From Rodentibacter ratti (lineage in GTDB: Bacteria > Pseudomonadota > Gammaproteobacteria > Enterobacterales > Pasteurellaceae): a DNA stretch of 64,000 bases. Positions 35,649 through 44,326 of the stretch are shown here, one piece after another. How positions within the stretch are numbered: position 1 is the first letter of the stretch; each line of letters starts with the position of its first letter. The notes below the pieces were generated by a model. That model searched no databases, was not told the DNA's origin, and worked only from the letters and a program-made list of their open reading frames with translations. The stretch spans positions 137,806 through 201,805 of the forward strand of contig NZ_MLAJ01000005.1 of the NCBI RefSeq assembly GCF_002000485.1, written 5' to 3'. A program made the position numbers and the translations under genes.

Positions 35649-37073
35649 ATGTCTGAAGGTTTAGTACAGGCTGCGTATATTGTTGCAGCATTACTTTTCA
35701 TTATGAGCTTAGCGGGACTTTCTAAACACGAAACTGCTAAAGCCGGTTGTTGGTTTGGCATTGTCGGGATGACAATCGCCTTAGTGGCAACGATTTTCGG
35801 ACCTCATTCAGAGGGAACATTCTGGATCATCATTGCGATGATTATTGGTGGTGTGATTGGTGTTCAACGTGCATTAAAAGTGGAAATGACGGAAATGCCG
35901 GAACTTGTGGCAATCCTTCATAGCTTTGTGGGCTTGGCAGCCGTGCTTGTAGGCTTTAACAGCTATGGTTTGCATGATATTCCAACCATGCCTAATAGTT
36001 TGGATGAAGTGCAACAGGCACAGTTCCTTGCAGAGCAAGCTACCTTGGCAACCATCCACAATGTGGAAGTCTTCCTCGGTATCTTTATCGGTGCGGTTAC
36101 TTTCACCGGTTCTGTGGTGGCGTTCGGGAAACTCAGTGGCAAAATCAACTCAAAAGCCTTAATGTTACCTCACCGTCATAAATTAAATTTAGCAGCACTG
36201 GTAGTTTCTGCCTTATTGATGGTGGCATTCTTAAATAATCCGGGTAATATTTTCCCTGTATTGTTAATGACTGCAATCGCACTGGCATTCGGCTGGCATT
36301 TAGTGGCTTCTATCGGTGGTGCAGATATGCCGGTGGTGGTCTCTATGCTTAACTCCTATTCCGGTTGGGCAGCGGCGGCCGCAGGTTTTATGCTGAGCAA
36401 TGACCTATTAATCGTAACCGGTGCATTGGTAGGTTCTTCCGGTGCGATCCTTTCTTACATTATGTGTAAAGCGATGAACCGCTCATTTATCAGCGTGATC
36501 GCCGGTGGTTTTGGTAATGATGTTCAAGTGTCTTCCGATGAAGAACAAGGCGAGCATCGTGAAACTACCGCAGAGGAAGTGGCGGAATTATTGAAAAATG
36601 CAAGTTCTGTGATTATCACACCGGGATACGGTATGGCGGTCGCACAAGCACAATATCCGGTGGCGGATATTACGGCAAAATTACGTGAGCGTGGTGTGAA
36701 TGTCCGTTTTGGTATTCACCCTGTTGCCGGTCGTTTACCGGGCCATATGAACGTGCTTTTAGCGGAAGCAAAAGTGCCTTATGACGTGGTGCTTGAAATG
36801 GACGAAATCAATGAAGATTTCGCTGATACCGATGTAGTATTGGTTATCGGTGCAAACGATACGGTTAATCCGGCGGCAATGGAAGATCCAAACAGCCCAA
36901 TTGCGGGTATGCCGGTATTAGAAGTATGGAAAGCACAAAATGTCATCGTATTCAAACGCTCTATGGCGGTAGGATATGCCGGCGTGCAAAATCCATTATT
37001 CTTCAAAGAAAATACCCAAATGCTCTTTGGCGATGCAAAAGATCGTGTTGAAGATATTTTAAAAGCGCTTTAA
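35649..37073 (+). CDS. pntB: NAD(P) transhydrogenase subunit beta PntB
   Basis: A 474-residue subunit. Nine or so membrane helices fill about 1-270, and the C-terminal domain III (about 290-474) binds NADP(H): [16 protein letters not shown] near 318-333, then [20 protein letters not shown] and the [18 protein letters not shown] block. The ribosome site is AAGGAGATCGCA. It follows pntA as the second and last gene; a USS-pair terminator comes 30 bases later. The proton path is formed with PntA in the inner membrane. Confidence 0.97.
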   Translation: MSEGLVQAAYIVAALLFIMSLAGLSKHETAKAGCWFGIVGMTIALVATIFGPHSEGTFWIIIAMIIGGVIGVQRALKVEMTEMPELVAILHSFVGLAAVLVGFNSYGLHDIPTMPNSLDEVQQAQFLAEQATLATIHNVEVFLGIFIGAVTFTGSVVAFGKLSGKINSKALMLPHRHKLNLAALVVSALLMVAFLNNPGNIFPVLLMTAIALAFGWHLVASIGGADMPVVVSMLNSYSGWAAAAAGFMLSNDLLIVTGALVGSSGAILSYIMCKAMNRSFISVIAGGFGNDVQVSSDEEQGEHRETTAEEVAELLKNASSVIITPGYGMAVAQAQYPVADITAKLRERGVNVRFGIHPVAGRLPGHMNVLLAEAKVPYDVVLEMDEINEDFADTDVVLVIGANDTVNPAAMEDPNSPIAGMPVLEVWKAQNVIVFKRSMAVGYAGVQNPLFFKENTQMLFGDAKDRVEDILKAL

Positions 37074-37102
37074 AGCCCCTTTAAAAACACCGTAAAAAAA
37101 TA

Positions 37103-37137
37103 ACCGCACTTTGGGAAGCTAAAGTGCGGTATTTTTT
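37103..37137. terminator. USS-pair terminator between pntB and the toxin gene
   Basis: ACCGCACTTT (37103-37112) and AAAGTGCGGT (37121-37130), followed by ATTTTTT. It ends pntAB and the convergent toxin-antitoxin genes. Confidence 0.85.
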
Positions 37138-37166
37138 GTCAAGTTGCTTATGAGCGTTTATTTTTA

Positions 37167-37454
37167 CTAAAAAATTTCGGAATGAGAGCCTAACCGAATA
37201 AGTTTCAATTCCGCATTATCAACAAGTTGATAGATGAGAACCAAATCATTAAAAATGTGGCAATCTCGGAATCCTTCCATTTCACCGCGTAATGCGTGAT
37301 CGAGATATTTTCTTGGTAATGGCTGATTTCTTTGTAGAAGGTACATCACTTCTGTCATTTCTACAGAAAAGAGTTGTTTAGGCGATAATCTTTTTGCATC
37401 ACGTTGAAAGGCTTTTGTCGCGGTGACTTTTAAAGTTGAAAGTGAGTTAGGCAA
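37167..37454 (-). CDS. YafQ/RelE-type mRNA interferase toxin
   Basis: A 95-residue RelE-superfamily toxin. It resembles E. coli YafQ: LDHALRGEMEGFRDCHIF near 61-78 with His63 and His76, then LVLIYQLVDN, and a C-terminal GSHSEIF with His. These histidines match the catalytic ones of YafQ, so it should cut mRNA on the ribosome. The start is TTG at 37454, 14 bases after the antitoxin stop, with GAGGGG before it. It is transcribed after the antitoxin, the usual type II order. No other TA gene is near. Confidence 0.88.
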   Translation of the reverse strand: MPNSLSTLKVTATKAFQRDAKRLSPKQLFSVEMTEVMYLLQRNQPLPRKYLDHALRGEMEGFRDCHIFNDLVLIYQLVDNAELKLIRLGSHSEIF

Positions 37455-37467
37455 TCTTGTCCCCTCA

Positions 37468-37749
37468 TTATTTTTTGATTAAGGATTCCATGATGCTTTC
37501 CTGCGACTTCGCAGGGCTGATGATATCAAGATCACTATTTTCAGCTTCTTGCATTGCTCTTAATGTTTCAGCATTTGGCTTTAAATAAGAAAGATTGACC
37601 GGAATTGTTTTTGTTTTGGCAATTTCAGTTAAAAATAAATTAAATACTTGTGAAGGGGTAAATCCGTAATTTTCAATAACTTGAAAAGCCTCTTGTTTTA
37701 GACTATCCGCTAATCGAAAACTAAATGATGTATTTTGTGTTATCGCCAT
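37468..37749 (-). CDS. DinJ/RelB-type antitoxin
   Basis: A 93-residue antitoxin from ATG 37749, which has AAGGAG six bases upstream; the longer frame from 37779 does not. The N-terminal ribbon-helix-helix (SFSFRLADSLKQEAFQVIEN, about 8-27, then FTPSQVFNLFLTEI) binds DNA and dimerises. The C-terminal half is charged and should wrap the toxin. The layout is that of DinJ/RelB paired with YafQ. It is the first gene of the TA operon and is likely self-repressing together with the toxin. Confidence 0.88.
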   Translation of the reverse strand: MAITQNTSFSFRLADSLKQEAFQVIENYGFTPSQVFNLFLTEIAKTKTIPVNLSYLKPNAETLRAMQEAENSDLDIISPAKSQESIMESLIKK

Positions 37750-37847
37750 AATGAACTCCTTGTAGATGATGTATTTCAATGCAAGACATTAATAGTATAG
37801 CCGAAATGTTTCTCTTTGCAAGAATTGATCCTGCAATATACAGGGAT

Positions 37848-38252
37848 TTACCACCTAACAAACCGTACACCACTATGTTGTAAGAGTAATTTCATCGGAT
37901 CTTCATCGGTGATGGCGCTTTTTTTTCTCAGTTCGATGAGTTTCATCCGCAAATGTGCAAGCTCGTGAATACGTTTGGCGATATCTTTGATATGGCGATC
38001 CAGCAGTTTATTCATTTCTTCCGTGCGTTGTTCGCTCTGGTGTTCAAGGGCGATCAGGGTTTTGATTTCATTGAGGGAAAGATCCAAACTACGGCAATGG
38101 CAAATAAACGAAAGGCGTTGAAGGTGGGTTTCATTATATTTCCGAAAATTTCCACTGCTGCGTTGTGGAGGAGGAAGTAACCCTTGTTTTTCATAAAAAC
38201 GAATGGTTTCGACCGTGCAATTTAAGGCTTTGGCAAGCTGACCTATTTTCAT
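37848..38252 (-). CDS. nimR: MerR-family nickel regulator NimR
   Basis: A 134-residue MerR-family regulator from ATG 38252 (AAAGGAAAT before it); the longer frame from 38333 is not needed. The winged helix is at 1-70 (MKIGQLAKALNCTVETIRFY), then a dimerisation helix. Cys12, Cys51 and Cys53 are the only cysteines; the metal-loop cysteines of ZntR, CadR and CueR are missing. It is divergent from nikKLMQO. In H. influenzae the gene in this place is NimR, a nickel-responsive MerR protein; I name it by position and sequence type. It probably activates or represses the nik promoter at 38273-38303. Confidence 0.85.
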   Translation of the reverse strand: MKIGQLAKALNCTVETIRFYEKQGLLPPPQRSSGNFRKYNETHLQRLSFICHCRSLDLSLNEIKTLIALEHQSEQRTEEMNKLLDRHIKDIAKRIHELAHLRMKLIELRKKSAITDEDPMKLLLQHSGVRFVRW

Positions 38253-38272
38253 GATTTCCTTTAAAAATTTGC

Positions 38273-38303
38273 TTGACTCTGAAGTGACTTCATATTTTAT
38301 CAT
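38273..38303 (+). promoter_or_regulatory. MerR-type nik promoter with 19-base spacer and palindrome
   Basis: TTGACT (38273-38278) and TATCAT (38298-38303) are 19 bases apart, the over-long spacing typical of MerR-controlled promoters. TGAAGTGACTTCA (38280-38292) is a perfect palindrome in the spacer and the likely NimR operator. Confidence 0.75.
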
Positions 38304-38347
38304 TAGCCCCACTTTTTTAATAATTAAATACATGAGGAGACAAACAA

Positions 38348-39031
38348 ATGAAATTCAAAAAACTGATGGTGGGATTAGCCGCACTTTTCGCGCAATCTAT
38401 GGCAAATGCACATAATGTATGGCTTGAACCCACTTCATCACAAGGTGAGTATGTGATGAAATTTGGTCATACCGAAACGGAATCCTATCCTCAACATAAA
38501 ATCCAATCTTTCCAAGTCTTAAATTCTCAAGGAAAATTAACCGCACTTGATTATAAATTTAAAGAGGGTGAGGCTTATATTATGCCGAACGCGAGCATAG
38601 TGTTTATGGTATTTAATAACGGTGTATGGTCAAAATTACCTAGCGGCAAATATGTGGAGAAAACCAAACGTGAAGCTCCTTCTGCGGAATTTACGACCAA
38701 TCCGATGAAGATGGGAAAAGCCATTTTAAAATGGGATGAACAATCTTTTAATGCGCATAATGTGGCTTATGAATTGATTCCGCAAGAGAAAGCAGAAGCG
38801 GGAAAAAAACTTGCTATTCTCGTGTTGCATCAAGGTAAACCGCTTCAAGGGATCAAAGTAGGCGTAGGTGAAGATGCGCCGTTTAATGTAACCAATGAAA
38901 GAGGTATTGCTGAATTTACCCCGGTTAAGGGCTATAACAAAGCCTGGGCGGAGTTTGAAGAAAATGTGACGGGGAATCCCGATTATGACCGCCGTTCTAT
39001 TGAGTATATGCTGACGTTTAATGCAGAATAA
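38348..39031 (+). CDS. nikK: Nickel-uptake periplasmic protein NikK (DUF4198)
   Basis: A 227-residue secreted protein. The signal peptide MKFKKLMVGLAALFAQSMA is cleaved after ANA near 21, leaving HNVWLEP at the mature N-terminus, a likely metal-binding His. The DUF4198 domain follows. GAGGAGACAAACAA is the ribosome site. It is the first gene of nikKLMQO, an energy-coupling-factor type nickel transporter in Pasteurellaceae where NikK and NikL are accessory periplasmic or membrane parts. Nickel is needed for urease or hydrogenase; neither lies in this window. A near-USS encodes part of the signal peptide. Confidence 0.85.
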   Translation: MKFKKLMVGLAALFAQSMANAHNVWLEPTSSQGEYVMKFGHTETESYPQHKIQSFQVLNSQGKLTALDYKFKEGEAYIMPNASIVFMVFNNGVWSKLPSGKYVEKTKREAPSAEFTTNPMKMGKAILKWDEQSFNAHNVAYELIPQEKAEAGKKLAILVLHQGKPLQGIKVGVGEDAPFNVTNERGIAEFTPVKGYNKAWAEFEENVTGNPDYDRRSIEYMLTFNAE

Positions 39032-39040
39032 AACAGGATA

Positions 39041-39547
39041 ATGATGAAAATTAAGTCTTTTTTTACCGCACTTTTAACGGCGCTTTTCGCTGCATTCTAT
39101 TTACCGAATGCCAATGCTCATGCACTTTATGTCTTTGCTCAGTATGATGGGCAAATTCTTGCGGGTAAATCCTATTATTCCGATATGACACCGGCTGCAG
39201 CAACCTATTTGGAAGTATTTCGTTCAGGCATTGAAGATCCTATTTTAACCGGCAAAACAGATGCATTGGGCGCGTTTAATATTGCCATACCGGATGTGGC
39301 GAACAGCACATTAAAGGTGGTGGTAGAAGGTGAAGAGGGGCATAAAGTCGCGGTGGTAGCCGATCGTATGATTGCGACAAATACACATAATAGTGGCGAG
39401 AATTTTATGTTACTCCGTGAAGATATTGCACATTTAAAAGATAAAATTTATTTGCACGATATTTTAGGCGGGATTGGCTACATTGTGGGGATTGCCGGAT
39501 TCATCGCTTGGTTGAACGCCCGAAAAATGAAACAGGGATTTAAATAA
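39041..39547 (+). CDS. nikL: Nickel transporter component NikL
   Basis: A 168-residue protein with a signal peptide or N-terminal helix (FFTALLTALFAAFYLPNANA, about 6-25), a beta-rich periplasmic domain starting HALYVFAQYDGQ, and a C-terminal membrane helix (GGIGYIVGIAGFIAWLNARK, about 143-162). The mature N-terminus begins with His, as in NikK. Start is ATG 39041 or the next codon, 39044, which has better spacing from AGGA. It overlaps nikM by one base. A USS encodes the FTALLT part. It is the second gene of the nik operon. Confidence 0.85.
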   Translation: MMKIKSFFTALLTALFAAFYLPNANAHALYVFAQYDGQILAGKSYYSDMTPAAATYLEVFRSGIEDPILTGKTDALGAFNIAIPDVANSTLKVVVEGEEGHKVAVVADRMIATNTHNSGENFMLLREDIAHLKDKIYLHDILGGIGYIVGIAGFIAWLNARKMKQGFK

Positions 39548-40170
39548 TGCATTTATCTGAAGGGGTGTTGCATACCCCCATTTTATTATCGGGCGCAGTG
39601 CTTGCTGCTGTTGGTGTAGCAGTTGGGCTTCGCAGATTAGAGCACGAACGTTTACCGATTACCGCCTTATTTGCCGCCGCCTTTTTTGTCGCAAGCACGA
39701 TTCATATTCCGGTAGGAATTGGCAGTGTACATTTGATCTTAAACGGTATGGCAGGGCTATTTCTTGGATGGGCGGTATTTCCGGCGTTTCTCATTGCCTT
39801 GCTGCTACAAGTATTGTTCTTTTCTTTTGGCGGATTTGCCGTTTTAGGTGTGAATCTCTGCATTATGGCAACACCGGCTATTCTTGTTCATTATCTTTTC
39901 CGTTCTTTTCTACGCCCTCAAATGAGCTTAAAGCGCTGTCTTTTAACCGGCATAGGTGCCGGGGTAATTGGCGTTGGTGGCGCAGCAGCCTTGGCTTCTC
40001 TAGCATTAGTGCTTGATGGCGGAAAAAATTACATTGATCTTATTTGGTTATTGCTTGTTTCTCATCTTCCCGTGTTTATTTTAGACAGCGTAATTAGTGT
40101 TGGTGTGATTTCTCTACTTGGCAAAATGTATCCGGATGCACTCAACCCCATAGCACGGATTGCTTCATGA
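39547..40170 (+). CDS. nikM: ECF nickel transporter substrate-binding membrane protein NikM (CbiM-type)
   Basis: A 207-residue integral membrane protein of the CbiM/NikM family that binds Ni2+. The N-terminus MHLSEGVLHTPILL has the conserved Met1-His2 pair that ligates the metal, with a later His (STIHIPVGIGSVHLI near 55-70). Six or seven helices follow. The ATG overlaps the nikL stop. In ECF transporters this S-component works with the T-component NikQ and ATPase NikO, encoded next. Confident as CbiM/NikM; nickel rather than cobalt is inferred from the divergent nimR. Confidence 0.93.
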   Translation: MHLSEGVLHTPILLSGAVLAAVGVAVGLRRLEHERLPITALFAAAFFVASTIHIPVGIGSVHLILNGMAGLFLGWAVFPAFLIALLLQVLFFSFGGFAVLGVNLCIMATPAILVHYLFRSFLRPQMSLKRCLLTGIGAGVIGVGGAAALASLALVLDGGKNYIDLIWLLLVSHLPVFILDSVISVGVISLLGKMYPDALNPIARIAS

Positions 40171-40808
40171 AAATTCATGCGTTATTCCAACCGCACTTTC
40201 GATTAATTTATCTCTTTATCTGGGGATTTATTATCAGTGGTTTACAAGAGATTACTTGGCTCATCACGCTAAATATCAGCGTCATATTTATCTTTATCTT
40301 GCTTATTTCAGTGAGAAAACAATCCTTTTTCCCTTATTTTCGACGTTGGATCCCGCTCTCACTTTTCATTGTTTTAATGTGGGCAACATTAAGTTGGCGA
40401 ATCGGGGAAAATAGGATTGAGTTTTACCCTCAGGGAATTCAACTTGCCAAAATATTGAGCCTTCGGATGAACCTTTTACTGTTTTCCGTTTGGCTTTTTT
40501 TATGGAATATCAATGAAACTGTTTTGATACAGGCACTGGGTAAATTGCCATTGCCTGAAAAATTAATTCAACTATTTGTGTTAACAGTGCGTTACATCGC
40601 TCTTTTAGGTGAATTACGACAAAAAATGGATAGAGCAATGCGTGCCAGAGGGTATCAACCGAAATTTAATGCTCGAACCTTTTATGTTACGGCACAAAGT
40701 GTCGCATTATTATTAGTTCATGCGTTGTTAAAAGCGGAAATGGCACAAATTGCTCTGAAATGTCGTGGTTTTCAATTTGGCAAAAGGAAAGAAGATGATA
40801 AGCGTTAA
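40167..40808 (+). CDS. nikQ: ECF transporter T-component NikQ (CbiQ-type)
   Basis: A 213-residue membrane protein of the CbiQ/EcfT family that couples the ATPase to the substrate-binding subunit. The coupling motifs are two Ala-Arg-Gly-like sequences, AMRARGYQ near 159-166 and ALKCRGFQ near 196-203 (here Cys replaces the first Ala). About five membrane helices precede them. It overlaps nikM by four bases and nikO by 14. A USS lies at about 40190 near the start. Confidence 0.92.
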   Translation: MKIHALFQPHFRLIYLFIWGFIISGLQEITWLITLNISVIFIFILLISVRKQSFFPYFRRWIPLSLFIVLMWATLSWRIGENRIEFYPQGIQLAKILSLRMNLLLFSVWLFLWNINETVLIQALGKLPLPEKLIQLFVLTVRYIALLGELRQKMDRAMRARGYQPKFNARTFYVTAQSVALLLVHALLKAEMAQIALKCRGFQFGKRKEDDKR

Positions 40809-41412
40809 AAATCTTTGTATTGAACGTAATAATAAAACGATTATTGAGGATTTAACTTTTCACCTTGAGGGGCAAACACGTTTATTTGTTCAGGGAGATA
40901 TTGGCTCGGGGAAAACCACTTTATTGCTTGCATTGCTCGGTTTTGTGCCTATCTCGAAAGGTGAGATCAGAATGTTTGATCAAATTTGTCAAAAAGAAAA
41001 AGATTTTGCCCCTTTCCGAGGTCGAGTGGGAATTTGTTTTCAAAATGCTGATGAGCAACTGTTTGGACCTACCGTGTTGGACGATGTGGCTTTTGGCCCG
41101 CTGAACCAACGACATTCCCGTGAATATGCCTATCAACTTGCGGAACAGCAACTTGAACGTTTGGGAATCGCTCATTTAAAGGATCGTACGGTGCATACCC
41201 TTTCCGGTGGTGAGAAAAATTTTACCGCACTTGCCGGTGTGCTTGCTATGCAGCCCCAAATTTTATTATTGGATGAGCCCACGAATGGACTAGATCGTAA
41301 AAATATCGAAAAACTGACCGCACTTTTGCAAGAACTAGGGTTACCTATGCTCATATCTTCACATCATCAAGGGTTTATTGATGGATTGGCGGATGAAATT
41401 ATCAGTTTGTGA
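40795..41412 (+). CDS. nikO: ECF transporter ATP-binding protein NikO (CbiO-type)
   Basis: A 205-residue ATPase from ATG 40795 (AAAGGAAAGAAG before it). Walker A GDIGSGKTT is at 34-42, the Q-loop is in CFQNADEQLFG, the signature is LSGGEKN, Walker B is ILLLDEPT, and the switch His is in SSHHQGF. It powers nickel import with NikQ. It is shorter than many CbiO proteins and ends soon after the switch region. Two USS cores lie in the gene (near 41223 and 41318). A decayed fragment follows. Confidence 0.94.
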   Translation: MISVKNLCIERNNKTIIEDLTFHLEGQTRLFVQGDIGSGKTTLLLALLGFVPISKGEIRMFDQICQKEKDFAPFRGRVGICFQNADEQLFGPTVLDDVAFGPLNQRHSREYAYQLAEQQLERLGIAHLKDRTVHTLSGGEKNFTALAGVLAMQPQILLLDEPTNGLDRKNIEKLTALLQELGLPMLISSHHQGFIDGLADEIISL

Positions 41413-41421
41413 TGTTCATAA

Positions 41422-41577
41422 AAACGAAAAGAACTGAATCCGGATCTTTGGGAAAGAGTAGCAAGCTATCAAGATCAGACGCTTTCTCAGCTCTTTTTGC
41501 ATTTACCGCAAGAGTAGAAAAAAGCCGTGAGAGAAGTGATTATGGCAATGGATAAGGCATACCGTGAGGGAAAATAA
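41422..41577 (+). pseudogene. Decayed coding remnant after nikO
   Basis: One frame reads KRKELNPDLWERVASYQDQ and continues SQLFLHLPQE, then an in-frame TAG (41515-41517), then KKAVREVIMAMDKAYREGK to TAA at 41577. The composition is protein-like, but there is no start codon after the stop at 41419 and one internal stop. It is probably the remains of the C-terminus of a lost gene. I do not recognise the family. Confidence 0.5.
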
Positions 41578-41586
41578 TGCCTAAAA

Positions 41587-41628
41587 ACTGACCGTACTTT
41601 GTTGTGATAACGAAAAGTGCGGTCAATT
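41587..41628. terminator. Imperfect USS-pair terminator after pepA
   Basis: TGACCGTACTTT (41589-41600) and AAAGTGCGGTCA (41614-41625) pair with one wobble. On the minus strand it is followed by TTTTTAGG after the pepA stop. Confidence 0.7.
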
Positions 41629-41639
41629 TTATTTCGGTT

Positions 41640-43115
41640 TTATTTCACTTGATTTATTAAAAATTGCGTGAGCAAAGAAACTGGGCGGCCGGTTGCGCCT
41701 TTGTTTGCACCTTGTAACCATGCAGTGCCGGCGATGTCTAAATGTGCCCAACGATAGTTTTTGGTAAAGTTAGCCAAAAATGCACCGGCTGTGCTTGCTC
41801 CGCCCCAACGTCCGCCAATATTGGCGAGATCGGCAAAGGGTGATTTGAGCTGTTCTTGGTATTCTTCGCTTAACGGTAAACGCCAAGCTTTATCCGTGGT
41901 TTGTTGAGCGGCGTTGAGTAATTCGTTTGCAAGATTTTCATCTTCTGACATTAAGCCGCTGTTGTGTTGCCCCAACGCCACTACGCACGCGCCGGTTAGG
42001 GTCGCTACGTCAATCACCAATTCAGGTTCAAAGCGTTCCACATAGGTAAGTGCATCACATAGCACAAGGCGGCCTTCCGCATCGGTATTTAATACTTCCA
42101 CGGTTAAGCCGTTCATGGTGGTGAGAATATCCCCCGGGCGATAGGCATTGCCGTCCGGTAGGTTTTCGCAACCGGCAAGTACGCCGATGACATTTAAAGG
42201 TAAATTAAGTTCGGCAATGGCTTTCATTGTTCCGAATACGGAAGCCGCACCGCCCATATCATATTTCATTTCATCCATATCGGCTGCCGGCTTTAAGGAA
42301 ATGCCACCGGCATCAAAGGTTAATCCTTTACCGACAAGCACAATCGGTTTAGTGTTTTTATCCGGCGCATTATTGAAGTGGAGAATCGACATATAAGCCG
42401 GGTTTGCCGAACCGCGGGAAACCGCAAGATAGGCATTCATACCCAGCTCCGCCATCATTTTCTCATCAATCACTTCAAGGGAAAGTGCGGTGAATTTCTC
42501 TGTTAAATTTTTCGCTTGATCAACAAGATAAGCCGGGTTACATTCGTTCGGTGGCATATTGGCAATATCCCGAGCGGCTTTTACTCCGGCAGCCGTGGCT
42601 TGAGCGTGCATAATGGCTTGTTGCGCCTGTTTGCAATCGCTATTGAAAATAAAATCTTCTAAGCGGATGTTTTCCGATTTTTTAGATTTGAATTGATCGA
42701 ATTGATAGTTGGTATGTTCAATGGTTTCAATGGCAAAACGAATATTCCAGTAGAGATCACGATTTTTCAGCTCAATTTCCGTTAAATAAGACACAACTTC
42801 CCGAATATTTGTTTCTTTTAGACTTTTTAAAAGATTTTGAATGAGTTGCTTATATTGGCGTTCGTTGAGTTCGCCTTTTTTACCACAGCCGATAATTAAC
42901 AGTCGTTTTGCTGCAATGCCATTGAGATCCCGTAGTAATAAGGTTTGCCCTAATTTTCCGGTGATTTCACCGGATTTTATCAGACCGCTGAGATAACCTT
43001 GTGTTGCAAGATCGATTTCATTGAAACTTTTTGAAAATTCATTGTTCTCATACACACCGATTACAATACATTCGGTAGGTTGTGAAAGTGCGGTCAATTT
43101 TGCCTGATATTTCAT
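41640..43115 (-). CDS. pepA: Leucyl aminopeptidase PepA
   Basis: A 491-residue M17 family aminopeptidase with two metals. The N-terminal domain (about 1-170) is followed by the catalytic part: the [16 protein letters not shown] block near 258-273 with metal Lys and Asp, the signature NTDAEGRL near 341-348 with Asp and Glu ligands, and a final region with [11 protein letters not shown]. Cytoplasmic peptide turnover; E. coli PepA also binds DNA at carAB and in plasmid resolution. It is divergent from lptFG, as in many gammaproteobacteria. A USS overlaps the N-terminal codons near 43085. Confidence 0.96.
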   Translation of the reverse strand: MKYQAKLTALSQPTECIVIGVYENNEFSKSFNEIDLATQGYLSGLIKSGEITGKLGQTLLLRDLNGIAAKRLLIIGCGKKGELNERQYKQLIQNLLKSLKETNIREVVSYLTEIELKNRDLYWNIRFAIETIEHTNYQFDQFKSKKSENIRLEDFIFNSDCKQAQQAIMHAQATAAGVKAARDIANMPPNECNPAYLVDQAKNLTEKFTALSLEVIDEKMMAELGMNAYLAVSRGSANPAYMSILHFNNAPDKNTKPIVLVGKGLTFDAGGISLKPAADMDEMKYDMGGAASVFGTMKAIAELNLPLNVIGVLAGCENLPDGNAYRPGDILTTMNGLTVEVLNTDAEGRLVLCDALTYVERFEPELVIDVATLTGACVVALGQHNSGLMSEDENLANELLNAAQQTTDKAWRLPLSEEYQEQLKSPFADLANIGGRWGGASTAGAFLANFTKNYRWAHLDIAGTAWLQGANKGATGRPVSLLTQFLINQVK

Positions 43116-43129
43116 ATGATTTCCTTATT

Positions 43130-43154
43130 TTTTGACTATTTAAATCAGTCAAAA
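43130..43154. promoter_or_regulatory. Dyad between pepA and lptF
   Basis: TTTTGACT-N9-AGTCAAAA, an 8-bp inverted repeat in the divergent pepA/lptF region. Each arm has a TTGACT that could serve as a -35, but no matching -10 pair is convincing. Confidence 0.35.
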
Positions 43155-43226
43155 TAAGGTATCATACACGGTCAATTTTATCCAGTTTTCCCCTTCATTT
43201 TTAACGATAAACAATAACGAAATAAG

Positions 43227-44318
43227 ATGATTTTAACGCGATATTTAACGAAAGAAGTGTTCAAGAGCCAAGTGGCGATTTTGTTCATTTTGCTGTTGAT
43301 TTTTTTCTGCCAGCAACTTGTGCGTGTACTTGGTTCTGCGGCAAATGGTAATGTACCGGCAGACTTGGTTTTTTCTTTACTTGGACTGGGAATGCCAACC
43401 ATGGCGCAATTAATGTTGCCGTTGTGCTTGTTTATTGCCATTTTACTGACATTTGGGCGTTTGTATGCTGAAAGTGAAATTACCGTGATGCGTGCTTGTG
43501 GTATTGGTCAGCGGATTTTAGTACGTGTAGCACTCATGCTGTCTTTGTTCACGGCGGGCTTGGCAGCCTATAATGCGTTATGGCTTTCCCCTTGGGCGAT
43601 TCAAAAACAAAGCACGCTTGTCGAAGATGCGAAAGCAAATCCAACGATGGGAGCACTTTCTTCCGGTCAGTTTATGTCCGGAAATAATAACTTTGTGTTA
43701 TTTATCGATAATATTAAAGGCAACCAAATAAACGAGGTTTATTTATTCCAAACGGCACCGAAAGGGCAGACAAAACCTTCCGTCATTACTGCGGAAAAAG
43801 GGGAATTAAAAGTCCTACCAAATGGCGATCAAGTACTGAATTTGCAAAATACACAACGGGTGGAAGGTACAGCAGCATTGCCGGATTTTCGTATCACCCA
43901 TTTTGACGATTATCAGGCTTATCTGGGATTTCAAGCCACAGATAATAAATCTGACGAAGCCGCAGCCCTTTCTTCTGAAGAATTAGTGAAACAAAATAGC
44001 ATCGCAGCAAAAGCTGAATTACACTGGCGGATTAGCCTTATTTTAGCCGTACCGTTAATGGCATTAATTGCGGTGCCATTAAGCCGTGTGAATCCAAGAC
44101 AAGGGCGTTTTGCGAAGATTTTGCCTGCATTATTACTCTATCTTATTTATTTTTTATTGCAAAGCTCATTTAAGTCTGCCGGTTCGGCAGGAAAATTAGA
44201 TGCTGCAATTTTTATGCCTGCCGTGAATGTTATTTTCCTATTATTTGGGATTATATTGAATAGCTGGGATAGCGCACTGATGTATAGATTCCGTCATCTT
44301 TTTAGCCGAAAAGGGTAA
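43227..44318 (+). CDS. lptF: LPS export permease LptF
   Basis: A 363-residue inner-membrane subunit of the LptB2FGC lipopolysaccharide exporter. Layout is three N-terminal helices, a periplasmic beta-jellyroll domain (about 125-265), and three C-terminal helices. The start [20 protein letters not shown] is typical of LptF, as is the [11 protein letters not shown] coupling helix near 85-95. It is divergent from pepA and followed by lptG eight bases after. LptF and LptG pass LPS from the membrane to LptA. The length is as in E. coli (366). Confidence 0.96.
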   Translation: MILTRYLTKEVFKSQVAILFILLLIFFCQQLVRVLGSAANGNVPADLVFSLLGLGMPTMAQLMLPLCLFIAILLTFGRLYAESEITVMRACGIGQRILVRVALMLSLFTAGLAAYNALWLSPWAIQKQSTLVEDAKANPTMGALSSGQFMSGNNNFVLFIDNIKGNQINEVYLFQTAPKGQTKPSVITAEKGELKVLPNGDQVLNLQNTQRVEGTAALPDFRITHFDDYQAYLGFQATDNKSDEAAALSSEELVKQNSIAAKAELHWRISLILAVPLMALIAVPLSRVNPRQGRFAKILPALLLYLIYFLLQSSFKSAGSAGKLDAAIFMPAVNVIFLLFGIILNSWDSALMYRFRHLFSRKG

Positions 44319-44326
44319 GTCAAATT

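Noticed and set aside
38253-38333. Longer start for nimR at 38333
   Set aside because: It would run through the nik promoter and operator; the ATG at 38252 has AAAGGA and matches MerR N-termini.
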